NCBI RefSeq assembly: GCF_002916655.1
Contig: NZ_PPSM01000014.1
Coordinates: 620,001-684,000, forward strand
Length of the DNA stretch: 64,000 nucleotides
Direction of reading: 5' to 3'
Source of the DNA: Novosphingobium sp. HII-3
Lineage (GTDB): Bacteria > Pseudomonadota > Alphaproteobacteria > Sphingomonadales > Sphingomonadaceae
Part shown: positions 20,025 to 29,219 of the stretch, piece by piece
Layout of the letters: every line of letters starts with the position of its first letter
Position numbering within the stretch: the first letter of the stretch is position 1
Made by a program: the position numbers and the translations under genes
The notes under the pieces: generated by a model
The model's database searches: none
The model's input: only the letters and a program-made list of their open reading frames with translations
What the model was told of the DNA's origin: nothing

Positions 20025-21002
20025 CTAGGCTGAGGATTGAGTCCAAACGTCGAACGGCTTTGCCCTGATCCAGCGCGTGGCTGCCCACTTGGCACCCTGG
20101 CGAACAGGTGCGCTGGCATGGCGGCTGCGCGTGTCGGGTGAGCCGTCAGGCAACGTGTTGGCGAACGCCACCAGGTCTCCGCCGCCTCCCGCGATAGAAA
20201 GGTTCTGTTCGGGAAAGCAGGTCTCGCCACCGATGTATCCGGTGTTCAGGTAAGCCAGGGCGGTGACGATCCGCTGGTTGGAGACGTGGGGCAGAGTGTC
20301 CATATGCGGCAAATACTGTTGTCCCGGTGCGTAGTGGAGCACGTTGAGCGGTTCGCCCTGTTCAACCCCTGTTTCCGTCGCCTGAGCAATCCGGCGCATA
20401 AGGGCCTGCAGGGGAAGGGTCTCCCGCGTTGGCCCCACCACAGCCGCCGATGATGTGCGGACCGGATGGGGTCTCAAGCGCCCTGTGCGGGGATCGGCCA
20501 CTGTAGAAGGCGCAAGAAGGTCGTGCACCGACATCGCCAGATGGGCGCACTCTTCGGGCGTGAGGAACTGGCGCCACCGCTTTACCTGATACCCTTCACC
20601 CATGCGCTCCGGTTCCGGCATCTGCCGCGGGTAGCCGGCTTCGTCGAGGTCCATGCGCGAGAGGAGGGCAAGATCCTGGGTGGCCACGCCTCCGTGAAGG
20701 TCGGCCGCCTCCTTCAGGATCTTCACCGCGCCTTGCCAGTCGGGCCGGGCGCCCGTTCCGTTGGCCGTCAGGGCGGCCTCCGTCAGTGCCGCATCAGCGT
20801 TGCCGGAGAGAGTCGCCTGGCGCAGCAGGCGGCGCGCTTCGGGAAGGTCGCGCGGCAATGGCCTGCCGATCAGCCGCCACCGCGCAAGCAGGCTGAGACA
20901 TTCACCATCGCCACGCGCGGCGGCGTCCTCTGCAATGGCGACAGCATCCTGATGCCGACCGTTGTCCAGCGCGGCTTGGGCGCGATCACGAGCTTGAGTC
21001 AT
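20025..21002 (-). CDS. Prolyl-4-hydroxylase-like 2OG-Fe(II) oxygenase with repeat N-terminus
   Basis: 325-residue protein. Residues 1-115 form helical hairpins of Sel1/TPR type (AIAEDAAARGDGECLSLLARW, EARRLLRQATLSGNADAAL). The C-terminal half is a 2-oxoglutarate/Fe(II) dioxygenase: HMD gives iron ligands His233 and Asp235, the distal ligand is His295 and Lys305 is the expected 2OG anchor (HASAPVRQGAKWAATRWIR). This is the P4H-alpha layout, so it may hydroxylate a protein or peptide side chain. It lies directly behind the TonB-dependent receptor on the same strand, past a terminator hairpin. I used the ATG at 21002; a TTG at 21032 is possible. Confidence 0.88.
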   Translation of the reverse strand: MTQARDRAQAALDNGRHQDAVAIAEDAAARGDGECLSLLARWRLIGRPLPRDLPEARRLLRQATLSGNADAALTEAALTANGTGARPDWQGAVKILKEAADLHGGVATQDLALLSRMDLDEAGYPRQMPEPERMGEGYQVKRWRQFLTPEECAHLAMSVHDLLAPSTVADPRTGRLRPHPVRTSSAAVVGPTRETLPLQALMRRIAQATETGVEQGEPLNVLHYAPGQQYLPHMDTLPHVSNQRIVTALAYLNTGYIGGETCFPEQNLSIAGGGGDLVAFANTLPDGSPDTRSRHASAPVRQGAKWAATRWIRAKPFDVWTQSSA

Positions 21003-21038
21003 GACGTTCGTTCTGACCTCTGGAAGCTGCAAAGAAAA

Positions 21039-21064
21039 GGGGCGGCGGGATAACCCGCCGCCCC
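21039..21064 (-). terminator. Terminator after the TonB-dependent receptor
   Basis: Perfect 11-base stem (GGGGCGGCGGG/CCCGCCGCCCC) with a four-base loop; on the minus strand it is followed by TTTTCTTT. It separates the receptor from the oxygenase, so the latter would depend on read-through or its own start. Confidence 0.8.
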
Positions 21065-21089
21065 TCGAAAGCCACTGTGATCGAAACGA

Positions 21090-24000
21090 TCAGAAGTTGG
21101 CCGTGATACCTGCGTAGAAGTAGCGGCCCAGGTTCGGGTACACGCCCGAGCCGGCGCCGACGCCCGTCTGGCCGTACGGCGGCATCTTGTTGAACACGTT
21201 GTCAACGCCGACGTAGAACGTGAACTCCTTGTTCAGATCCACGGCAGCCTTGATGTCGTGGTAGAACACATCGTCGTACTTCTTGATCGGAGCATAGTCC
21301 GCGTTCTGCGGGGGAAGCCCGTTGAGCGAGTTATAGTCTTCCCAGGTGTTCAGGTACATCGCATCAAGCCAGCGCATGCCATAGCTGAACTGGAATGCGC
21401 CGGTCTGGAAGGTCGCGTTCAACGTGACCTCGTCCGACGGATCGTTCAACTCGTTCACGAAACGGTTGGCGAAGGTCGGATCAGCCGGGTTCGTGAACGA
21501 ATCGTTCTGGAGGTAGTGAGTCCAGTACGCTGCCAGATTGAGGCGACCGAAATCGAACGTGTGATCGTAGTTGATCTGCGTGTCGATACCGCGAACCTTC
21601 AGCTTCGCGAAGTTTGCTGAAGACTGCAGCAGCGAACCTTCGAGGATCTGGTTGGCAACTTCTCCATCCGGACCGCCGCTCGCACCGGCGCGCTGGAACA
21701 AGCCACAGAACACATTGTCGAGCGTCGGCGAGTCATAGCACAGGTTCGCGATCTGCTGGGCGGAGACCGAGGAGATCACGTTGTCCACCTGGATGTTCCA
21801 GTAGTCGACCGAAATCGACAGACCCGGGACCCAGCGGGGCTGCAGCAGCACACCGATGGTGTAGGAGTCCGAGGTTTCCTCGTTCAGGTTTGGATTGCCA
21901 CCGCTCACGATCTCCAGCGACTGACTGTAGACAAAGTCATAATTCGTCGGAATGCCGGCAGCGGCACAATTTGCGGCACGGTAGGAGCTACCCGTCGCGA
22001 TGTTCCGCTGCGAGCAAGGATCAACAAAGCCCGGAGCGTAGTTCATGCCCGCTTCCGAGTAGAGCTCGCTCAGGTTGGGCGCACGGACTGCACGGGCGTA
22101 GGTGCCGCGCAGCGTGACGTCCCTGACCGGGCTCCAGATCAGCTCGCCACCGTAGGTGTACACGGTCCCGGTCGCACCCTTGTAATCCGAGATACGGCCG
22201 TTGGCGCGCGCCTGCAGCTTCTCGAAGAACGGGGTGTCCGACAGGATCGGCAGCAGGACTTCGCCGTAGGCTTCCTTCACTTCGAAGGAAGGCGCGGAGA
22301 ATGCCGGGATGGCGTTGTAGAAGGCGTAACCATCCTGCGTGAGGTCGTCGAGGTCGTACGAAACGGTTTCGCGACGGTATTCGCCACCGACCGAGAACGA
22401 GATCGGACCGCCCGGCAGGTTCAGGAACTCGCTGGTGTCACCCGACACGAAGCCCATCACATCGGTCTGCGACATCTTGCCCACGGCAAGCGAGTCGACG
22501 AGGATGTAGTCCTTTGCCGCCTGGCTCACCGAACCCTGGCCGAACGGATTGAGCGGAACGCATGCTGCGATGTCGCCTGCGAGACGCGGATCCGTCGAGA
22601 CGCCGCCACCGGTCACGTAGGAAGTCTGGGCAGCAGTCGCAGTTGGGATCTGCGAACGGCATACGATGTTGCCGCTGGCGTCCGTCGTGGAATCGAGGGC
22701 GAGCAGGTAACGCTGAACGTTGACGTTGCCCTTGATGATGTTCCGCTCTTTGTGCTCGCCGTAGTTGGCCGAGATCTCGTAATGCCAGTCATCGTTGAAG
22801 TCGCCACGAAGGCCACCGACGATGCGATAGGTCTCACGCTTGATCTCTTCGTCGCGCATGCCGAAGTCGACCCAGTTGCGACGCAGGTTGAGCTGGAACG
22901 AACCATCGTTGATGGCCGCGATCTGCGCAGCGGTGAGAGCAGGAGCCGTTCCGGCGCTCGAGTTGGGGTCCACGCCTGCTGCGAGGATCGCCTGCGTCAG
23001 CGTGGTGCGTGCGCTGCCGCTCAGGTACGGGTTGTCGAGGCGGATACGCTCACGGCCACCCGGATCGCCCAGGGTGGTGCCCTGCGAGAAGAACGGCCCG
23101 CTTTGCGAACCGCGCGCGTCGGTGCGGCTGTACTTGGCTTCGAAGAAGGGAACCAGCGCCGGCGTGATTTCGTAGTGGCCGGTCAGGTTCGCGGTGTAGC
23201 GCTTGAGGTCAGGCGCAAGCGCGACGAGCTGGCCTTCGCGGTTGGTGGCGCCATTGCCGCCCTGGAAGCTGCCGTTCGGGCCGATGCCGACACGATCACC
23301 CGTCTGCTGGATGAGCGAACCGTCCGGCTGGAACAGGTACGTGCAGGTGTAGGCCGAGCCGCCGCCGCTGCCGCAGGGCGCGGAGGAGTTCTGACGCAGA
23401 GCGATCAGGCCGCCGAGCGAGATGGTGGCCGAGCGGATGTCGGTGTAGAACGTGCGGTCGAACACGTCGTCTGCGCCGTTGACTGCGCCGGCAGGATCGG
23501 TGTCAGTGACGACCCACCCCTGGTTGCGTGCCAGGCCCGGGCGGCCCGAAGCGTAGAAGTCGTCGGAGTGCGAATACTCACCCGAGAAGGTGATGTTGCC
23601 GCGGCCGTCGGCGAAGTTCTTGCCGGCCAGAACCGACACGAACTGCTTGCCAGCGTCACCGTAGTCCGAGATGCCGTTCTGCGCACGCAGCTTCAGGCCA
23701 TCATAATCGTCTTTGAGGACGAAGTTCACAACGCCGGCAATCGCGTCCGAACCGTAGACGCCGGACGCGCCACCGGTGACGACATCGACGCGGTCGATCA
23801 GATCGGCCGGAATGGTGTTGACGTCAACCGACGTGCCGTTGACGAGAACGTCGCTGCCGACGTGACGGCGGCCGTTGACAAGAACGAGCGTACGCGACGT
23901 ACCCAGACCACGCAGATCGAGCAGGTTGAGGCCGCGCGTGCCGAGAAAGCGGGTCGAGTTCGCCTGGCTGTACGTGCTGCGCAGCTGCGGCAGCTCGTTC

Positions 24001-24275
24001 AGCTGGTCGCCCACCGAAAGGTTGCCGCTGCTGAAGATCTGCTCGCCAGTGACGATCGCGACCGGGTTGGCAGACTGCAGGTTCGGCGTGCTGATACGCG
24101 AGCCGGTAACGACAATCGCTTCGCCCGCGTCTGCCGGGGCGGTCTCAGGAGCGGCGTCCTGAGCGTAAGCCGTGCCGCACATCAGTGCCAGGGCCGAAAG
24201 GCCGGCAGCGCCGCGCAATGCGGCGGCAGGAATGAATGCGGAGCTCAGAAGCAGCCCGCTTCTTCCAGACTTCAT
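21090..24275 (-). CDS. TonB-dependent outer-membrane receptor
   Basis: 1061-residue outer-membrane transporter driven by TonB-ExbBD. It has a long alphaproteobacterial signal sequence (about 1-40, cut near AYA-QDAA), then a plug domain starting at EAIVVTGSRI with NPVAIVTGEQIFSSG, LRGLGTSRTLVLVNGRRH and RVDVVTGGASGVYGSDAIAGVVN, then a large barrel ending in an aromatic residue (YFYAGITANF). It resembles the big TonB receptors of sphingomonads and Caulobacter used for sugars, peptides or iron chelates; the substrate cannot be read. The start is the ATG at 24275 behind AAGGGA. A 2OG-Fe(II) oxygenase follows. Confidence 0.93.
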   Translation of the reverse strand: MKSGRSGLLLSSAFIPAAALRGAAGLSALALMCGTAYAQDAAPETAPADAGEAIVVTGSRISTPNLQSANPVAIVTGEQIFSSGNLSVGDQLNELPQLRSTYSQANSTRFLGTRGLNLLDLRGLGTSRTLVLVNGRRHVGSDVLVNGTSVDVNTIPADLIDRVDVVTGGASGVYGSDAIAGVVNFVLKDDYDGLKLRAQNGISDYGDAGKQFVSVLAGKNFADGRGNITFSGEYSHSDDFYASGRPGLARNQGWVVTDTDPAGAVNGADDVFDRTFYTDIRSATISLGGLIALRQNSSAPCGSGGGSAYTCTYLFQPDGSLIQQTGDRVGIGPNGSFQGGNGATNREGQLVALAPDLKRYTANLTGHYEITPALVPFFEAKYSRTDARGSQSGPFFSQGTTLGDPGGRERIRLDNPYLSGSARTTLTQAILAAGVDPNSSAGTAPALTAAQIAAINDGSFQLNLRRNWVDFGMRDEEIKRETYRIVGGLRGDFNDDWHYEISANYGEHKERNIIKGNVNVQRYLLALDSTTDASGNIVCRSQIPTATAAQTSYVTGGGVSTDPRLAGDIAACVPLNPFGQGSVSQAAKDYILVDSLAVGKMSQTDVMGFVSGDTSEFLNLPGGPISFSVGGEYRRETVSYDLDDLTQDGYAFYNAIPAFSAPSFEVKEAYGEVLLPILSDTPFFEKLQARANGRISDYKGATGTVYTYGGELIWSPVRDVTLRGTYARAVRAPNLSELYSEAGMNYAPGFVDPCSQRNIATGSSYRAANCAAAGIPTNYDFVYSQSLEIVSGGNPNLNEETSDSYTIGVLLQPRWVPGLSISVDYWNIQVDNVISSVSAQQIANLCYDSPTLDNVFCGLFQRAGASGGPDGEVANQILEGSLLQSSANFAKLKVRGIDTQINYDHTFDFGRLNLAAYWTHYLQNDSFTNPADPTFANRFVNELNDPSDEVTLNATFQTGAFQFSYGMRWLDAMYLNTWEDYNSLNGLPPQNADYAPIKKYDDVFYHDIKAAVDLNKEFTFYVGVDNVFNKMPPYGQTGVGAGSGVYPNLGRYFYAGITANF

Positions 24276-24769
24276 TTTTGTGTCCCCTTGATTGATGGCA
24301 GACCCGGAAAGACCCGCCGCTCTCGACTGAAAATGCATCGAGAAGAATGGCATCGTGCCCATGCTGCCCCGATCCGCAACTAAAAATGGCCACGCTGCGC
24401 AATTTTTGACGATGCCGTGGCAACGGTGCAACAACATCAGGCAACATGCGGCGTCCTGATCATTCCGATCAGTTATACTGGACGCAGCATTCTGTATGTT
24501 GAGCGCGTTGCCTGAAACCGTTCGCCGCTCGCGAGCCGAGGGCTGACGCACCGGGAAAAGCATGGCGCGGGGCGCAGACCATCGTGCGAGGGCGGTTCGT
24601 TTCGACGGGTATGTCGCGTCACGCCGGGCGGGCAACAGCTTCCGGGTGTAATCACCGCCTCGGCGGATTGACGCCCCCGGAGCGCTCATTTAACCGTGCA
24701 GTTAACGTCCGGTCGGCAGGGCGGCGACGGTTCCGATTGCCGGAACTGGTTCTTGGGGAGGTAGAACAC
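24276..24769. promoter_or_regulatory. 494-base divergent regulatory region
   Basis: No gene is seen here. It separates the TonB-receptor gene (leftward) from the SDR/TetR operon (rightward). It contains an inverted repeat CTGATC-ATTCC-GATCAG at 24456-24472 next to TATACT (24474-24479), and several GCAAC/GTTGC motifs between 24420 and 24450 and near 24510. It is more AT-rich than the flanks and probably holds both promoters. No clear Fur-type box was recognised. Confidence 0.4.
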
Positions 24770-25555
24770 GTGATACTGGACAATACCGTGGCAGCAGTCG
24801 TGACCGGCGGGGCTTCGGGTCTCGGGGCGGCTACGGTTCGGGCGCTTTCGGCCAAGGGTGTGAAGGTGGCCATCTTCGATCTGAATGCCGAGGCTGGAGA
24901 GGCGCTGGCGGGTGAAATCGGGGGTGTGTTCTGCGCCGTGGATGTCACGAACGAGGAGAGCGTCGTGGCTGGCTTCGAGAAGGCGCGCGCCGCGCACGGA
25001 CAGGAGCGGGTGCTGGTGAATTGCGCGGGCATCGCGCCGGCCGCCAAGACGGTGGGCCGGAACCGGGAAACGGGTGAGACCCGCGCGCACGACATGGCCT
25101 TGTTCGAGAAAGCGATCGCGATCAATCTGGTCGGCAGCTTCCGCTGTCTGTCCAAGGCGGCGGCCGGCATGGCGGCGCTGGACCCGGTGGACGCTGCCGG
25201 TTCGCGTGGCGTGATCGTCAACACCGCCAGCGTGGCCGCGCAGGATGGCCAGATAGGGCAGGCCGCCTACGGCGCGTCGAAGGGCGGTGTCATGGCGATG
25301 ACGCTGCCGGTGGCACGCGATCTGATGGGCGACGGGATCCGCGTGAACACCATCCTGCCGGGCATCTTCGAGACGCCGATGATGGCCGGAATGCCGCAGA
25401 CGGTGCAGGATGCGCTGGCCGCGATGGTGCCGTTCCCCAAGCGTCTGGGCAAGGCGGAGGAATACGCCAAGCTTGCCTTGTTCATGATCGAGCACGATTA
25501 CCTCAACGGGGAATCGATCCGCCTCGACGGCGCCATCCGCATGGGACCGAAGTAA
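24770..25555 (+). CDS. Short-chain dehydrogenase (HSD17B10/3-hydroxyacyl-CoA dehydrogenase-like)
   Basis: 261-residue NAD(P)-dependent SDR. It has the cofactor motif TGGASGLG (12-19), the NCAG motif at 84-87, Asn119, Ser154 and the YGASK pair Tyr167/Lys171, so the full catalytic tetrad is present. The sequence is closest to type II 3-hydroxyacyl-CoA dehydrogenases and related enzymes of lipid and steroid oxidation, including the ending SIRLDGAIRMGPK. The GTG start at 24770 follows GGGGAGG. The TetR regulator starts 6 bases later, suggesting a controlled catabolic or detoxification step. A diverged paralogue lies at 52.0 kb. Confidence 0.9.
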   Translation: MILDNTVAAVVTGGASGLGAATVRALSAKGVKVAIFDLNAEAGEALAGEIGGVFCAVDVTNEESVVAGFEKARAAHGQERVLVNCAGIAPAAKTVGRNRETGETRAHDMALFEKAIAINLVGSFRCLSKAAAGMAALDPVDAAGSRGVIVNTASVAAQDGQIGQAAYGASKGGVMAMTLPVARDLMGDGIRVNTILPGIFETPMMAGMPQTVQDALAAMVPFPKRLGKAEEYAKLALFMIEHDYLNGESIRLDGAIRMGPK

Positions 25556-25561
25556 GCCCGC

Positions 25562-26209
25562 ATGAAGAACACCGCCGCCTCTGCGCCCGCTGCCGTGGAC
25601 GGTACTCATGCAGGCGCGCGCGAACTCCTCCTCAGCACCGCAAGCGCGATCATGCGGGATGGAGACGTCATCGACATCTCCCTCTCGGAGCTCAGTCTGC
25701 GCTCAGGGCTCAATTCGGCGCTGGTGAAATACTACTTCGGCAACAAGGCCGGTCTGCTGAAGGCACTGCTCGACCGCGACTGGCAGGCCATCGTGGCGAG
25801 CGTGGACGCCCTCGTCGCGAAGGACGGGTGGGAGCCGGAGGCCAAGTTGCGGCGGCACTTGTGGAAGGTGGTCGACACCTTCTACGAGGTGCCGTACCTC
25901 AACCGCCTCACTATGCGCATGGTCAGGGAAAGTGACGATGCCGGCGCGCGGCGCATCGCCGACTGCTACCTTTCGCCGATCTACCGCGCGTACGAACAGC
26001 TGATAGGCGATGGCGTGCGCGCGGGTGTCTTCCGTGAGGTGGACCCCCAGCTGTTCTACTTCACCGTGACCGGAGCGGTGGATCGCTTCTTCTCGGCCAG
26101 GCTCGTGCTCAAACACTGCTTCAATCAGGACACGCTGACCGAAGAACTTCGCGACCGCTATCGCGAGCATACGATCGACATCATCATGGCGGGCATCCTC
26201 GCACGCTGA
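25562..26209 (+). CDS. TetR/AcrR-family regulator
   Basis: 215-residue DNA-binding repressor. The N-terminal helix-turn-helix region (about 18-65) contains SLSELSLRSGLNSALVKYYFGNKAGLLKALL, here split as SLSELSLRSGLN plus YYFGNKAGLL; the remainder is a helical ligand-binding dimer domain. It is cotranscribed with the SDR upstream and overlaps the next small gene by one base. The likely operator is in the 494-base region upstream of the SDR, where an inverted repeat is seen. Confidence 0.9.
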   Translation: MKNTAASAPAAVDGTHAGARELLLSTASAIMRDGDVIDISLSELSLRSGLNSALVKYYFGNKAGLLKALLDRDWQAIVASVDALVAKDGWEPEAKLRRHLWKVVDTFYEVPYLNRLTMRMVRESDDAGARRIADCYLSPIYRAYEQLIGDGVRAGVFREVDPQLFYFTVTGAVDRFFSARLVLKHCFNQDTLTEELRDRYREHTIDIIMAGILAR

Positions 26210-26472
26210 TGGCCCGGCGAAGGAAGCGTTACCTTACCGCCACCATGGCGGACGGCTACGTGAAGACGATCGGCCCCACAGCCGATCCCTTTACGCATTA
26301 CTGGCGCGTGGTGGCAGACCTGGAAAACGGCAAGACCGAGGTTTTCTGGGGGCACACGCGCTCGCTCGCCGAAGCGAAGAAGAAGCGCACCGCGCTTGCA
26401 GAAGCGGCGCGGATGCGCGGATGGAAGAACTACGCCTTCGAAGTTGTGGAACTGGTCGAGAGCGAGGCCTGA
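26209..26472 (+). CDS. Small conserved hypothetical protein
   Basis: 87-residue basic protein that starts on the last base of the TetR stop codon and is therefore translationally coupled. It begins MARRRKRYLTATMADGYVKT and contains an aromatic HYWRVVADLENGKTEVFWGHTRS segment and a helical EAKKKRTALAEAARMRGW segment. It has no signal peptide or membrane segment and I recognise no family. The coding bias and tight coupling support a real gene. Confidence 0.65.
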   Translation: MARRRKRYLTATMADGYVKTIGPTADPFTHYWRVVADLENGKTEVFWGHTRSLAEAKKKRTALAEAARMRGWKNYAFEVVELVESEA

Positions 26473-26572
26473 GTCGCGCGGCGTCAGGCCGTAGCGCAAT
26501 TCGCGTGGATGACTGCTGCCAAAGCCGCGCACTTGCGCTATGGCCGCATACCATTTGGCCTTGGAGGCATTC

Positions 26573-27193
26573 ATGCACATCGCGGTTCTGACGTTTGACG
26601 GCTTCAATGAGCTGGATTCGTTCGTCGCGGCGGCGATCCTCAATCGCATGAAGACGAGGGGATGGGCGGCCTTCATCACGTCTCCCACCGAACAGGTGAC
26701 TTCGATGAACGGCGTGACCGTTCAGCGGCAACGTCCGCTTGAATTCGCGGCAGAGGCTGATGCGGTGCTGATCGGGAGCGGCGTCAGAACGCGCGAGATC
26801 GCAGGGGACGGCGATCTGCTGACGCGCATCCGTCTGGATCCTTCGCGCCAGTTGATCGGGGCCCAATGCTCGGGAACGCTCCTGCTTGCCCGGCTGGGGC
26901 TGATCGGCGATCTTCCGGCCTGTACCGACCTCACCACTAAGCCCTGGGTGATCGAGGCGGGCGTGAACGTCATCGATGCGCCGTTCGTCGCCCACGGCAA
27001 CGTGGCGACGGCGGGGGGCTGCCTTGCCTCGCAGTATCTGGCGACCTGGATGATCGCACGAGGCGCTTCGCTGCCTGACGCGCTCGAGGCGATGCACTAC
27101 GTCGCGCCAGTAGGCGAAAAGGCGCTTTATGTGGAGCGGGCGAAAGCGGTCGTCATGCCCTTCCTCGAACCGGCGGGATGCCTTCCGGCCTGA
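26573..27193 (+). CDS. DJ-1/PfpI-family protein
   Basis: 206-residue protein of the class I glutamine-amidotransferase-like (DJ-1/PfpI) superfamily. It begins with the strand MHIAVLTFDGFNELD carrying the conserved acidic residue and has the nucleophile elbow GAQCSGTLLLARLGL with Cys99. Family members include chaperone-like, glyoxalase and isocyanide-hydratase enzymes, and also the N-terminal halves of AraC regulators; no DNA-binding domain is present here. The ATG at 26573 follows GGAGG. It stands alone and converges on the tad locus. Confidence 0.85.
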   Translation: MHIAVLTFDGFNELDSFVAAAILNRMKTRGWAAFITSPTEQVTSMNGVTVQRQRPLEFAAEADAVLIGSGVRTREIAGDGDLLTRIRLDPSRQLIGAQCSGTLLLARLGLIGDLPACTDLTTKPWVIEAGVNVIDAPFVAHGNVATAGGCLASQYLATWMIARGASLPDALEAMHYVAPVGEKALYVERAKAVVMPFLEPAGCLPA

Positions 27194-27206
27194 GCGGGAC
27201 TGCCCG

Positions 27207-28223
27207 TCAGCCGTTCGGCGGCTGCGGATCGCCGCCCGAAAAGGCGTCGGCGATGGAACAGGCGGCCGGTCCAAGGATGACGACGAACAGCGTCGGCAGG
27301 ATGAAGAGGATCAGCGGCACGGTCATGATCGCGGGAAGGCGCGCGGCCTTCTCCTCGGCGCGCATCATGCGCTCGTTGCGGAACTCGGCCGAAAGGACGC
27401 GCAGCGAGGAGGCGAGGGGCGTACCGTAGCGTTCGGTCTGGATCATCATGGTGACGACGCCGCGCACGGCATCGAGGTTCACGCGATAGGCGAGATTTTC
27501 AAAGGCGTGTCGGCGCTCGGTGAGGAACGAGAGTTCGATCGCGGTCAGCGAGAACTCGTCCCCCAGTTCGGGATAGGCCCGTCCCAGTTCGCGCGCGACC
27601 CGATCGAACGCCGCGTCGACTGTCAGACCTGCTTCCGCGCAGATGACCAGAAGATCCAGCGCATCGGGTAGCCCCTTGCGGATGGCGTCCGTGCGCTTGG
27701 TAACCAGGTTCTGGATATAGATGTCGGGTCCTTTGTAGCCGACCAGCACGGCGACGGCGAAGGCCATGAATTTCTTGAGCGCGGACCAGTCCGGGAAATA
27801 GTCGATGCCGTAGATGACCAGCCCTGCGATGCCGCCGAGCACGATCGGCGTCACGAGCCGCGCGAGGACCACTGCGACGGCCCATTCCTTGTTGCGGATG
27901 CCGGCCTGCGCCAGCTTCTGCTGGATCTCCGTGATCTGGCTGTCCTGCAGCATCCGCGCACGGCCGAGGAATGCACCCATCTTGTCGGTTGCATCGTTGC
28001 GACGCACGACGCTCTGGCGCTTGCGGGGCGCGTTGATGATGCCGGCCTTGAGCTGCTCACGGCGATCGTTGAGTGCCTTGACCCGCTTCTGCATGGGGTC
28101 GCGGATCGTGACGGCCGAGTAGATCGCGACGAAGACCGCCAGAGCGGCGATGACGGAGAGCAGCGTTCCGACGGTTGTGACGTCGAAACCGAGGAGGGTG
28201 GGACCGGCGGGTTGGTTGAGCAT
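27207..28223 (-). CDS. tadC: Tad pilus inner-membrane protein TadC
   Basis: 338-residue type II secretion F-domain protein. It has N-terminal and C-terminal membrane segments around a cytoplasmic T2SSF domain (about 170-300, with LPDALDLLVICAEAGLTVDAAF, ELGDEFSLTAIELSF and ERYGTPLASSLRVLSAEFR). With TadB it forms the membrane platform on which the Tad pilus is built. It is the last gene of the minus-strand tad locus, 9 bases after tadB. Confidence 0.92.
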   Translation of the reverse strand: MLNQPAGPTLLGFDVTTVGTLLSVIAALAVFVAIYSAVTIRDPMQKRVKALNDRREQLKAGIINAPRKRQSVVRRNDATDKMGAFLGRARMLQDSQITEIQQKLAQAGIRNKEWAVAVVLARLVTPIVLGGIAGLVIYGIDYFPDWSALKKFMAFAVAVLVGYKGPDIYIQNLVTKRTDAIRKGLPDALDLLVICAEAGLTVDAAFDRVARELGRAYPELGDEFSLTAIELSFLTERRHAFENLAYRVNLDAVRGVVTMMIQTERYGTPLASSLRVLSAEFRNERMMRAEEKAARLPAIMTVPLILFILPTLFVVILGPAACSIADAFSGGDPQPPNG

Positions 28224-28232
28224 GTGCGGTCC

Positions 28233-29204
28233 TCAGATCTCGAAGCTGACCATCTTGGCCATGATGAAAGCGCCGATGCCCATCCAGATGGCACCTCCGA
28301 CCCCGGCCACCATCAGGCGCTCGTCGATGAAGAACTCCCCGATATACTCGGGATTGATCCAGTAGATCATGGCAAAGACGATGAACGGCAGGGAGCCGAC
28401 GATATAGGCGGATGCCTTGGATTCCGAGCTCATGGCGCGGATCTTGAGCTTCATCTGCGCGCGCTTGCGCAGCACGTCCGACAGATTGGCGAGAGTCTCG
28501 GCCAGATTGCCGCCGGTCTCGCGCTGGATGGCAAGCGTGATGACGAAGAAGTTGAACTCGGGCATCGCCAGCCGGTCCGCCGTGGCCTGGAGCGCGTCTT
28601 CCATGGTCTTGCCCACTTTCATGCGATCCGTGACAAGCTTGAACTCCTCACCGACCGGGCCCGGCACCTCCTGGGAGACGAGGGCGAGCGTCTCCGACAC
28701 CGGAAGCCCCGAGCGCAGGCCGCGCACCAGAAGGTCGATGGCATCGGCGAACTTGGCGGTGAAGGCGTTGTTGCGGCGCTTGATGAAGGTGTTCACCACG
28801 AAGTGCGGCAATCCCGCGCCGACGAAGATGCCGAAGGCCAGCGCAAGGAGCAAGGCTCCGGTCTGCAGGAAAACCAGCAGCGTCACGAATGCGCCGAGAC
28901 CCAGCGAACCGTAGACGTACTGCGGGATCGTCCATTTCAGGCCTGAGCGGTCCAGCCGGACGGCAAGGGCTTCCGCGCGGGAGGCCGAGCCGGCGATCTG
29001 ATGGATGCGGGGCTTGCGCGCGGCGACGGCGCGCCGCATCTGGGCTTCCAGCCGATCGGTGGCGCTGGAGGCGTGGCGATAGCGCACCGATTTGAGGCGC
29101 CGGGTGGCCTCCTTCCTCGGCGAAGGTCCGGAGAAGAGCGCCCAAAGGAGCAGCGCGACGCCGGAGAGACCGGCCGCGACTATGATGACCTGCAGGTAGT
29201 TCAT
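28233..29204 (-). CDS. tadB: Tad pilus inner-membrane protein TadB
   Basis: 323-residue type II secretion F-domain protein, paralogous to tadC. It has a membrane segment near 5-22, a pair near 95-130, the T2SSF domain (about 155-285, with FADAIDLLVRGLRSGLPVSETL and IQRETGGNLAETLANLSDVLRKR) and C-terminal helices. Its start lies 15 bases after cpaE, exactly where cpaF/tadA would normally sit, but no ATPase gene is present. Confidence 0.92.
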   Translation of the reverse strand: MNYLQVIIVAAGLSGVALLLWALFSGPSPRKEATRRLKSVRYRHASSATDRLEAQMRRAVAARKPRIHQIAGSASRAEALAVRLDRSGLKWTIPQYVYGSLGLGAFVTLLVFLQTGALLLALAFGIFVGAGLPHFVVNTFIKRRNNAFTAKFADAIDLLVRGLRSGLPVSETLALVSQEVPGPVGEEFKLVTDRMKVGKTMEDALQATADRLAMPEFNFFVITLAIQRETGGNLAETLANLSDVLRKRAQMKLKIRAMSSESKASAYIVGSLPFIVFAMIYWINPEYIGEFFIDERLMVAGVGGAIWMGIGAFIMAKMVSFEI

Positions 29205-29219
29205 AGTCCTTACCCGACC

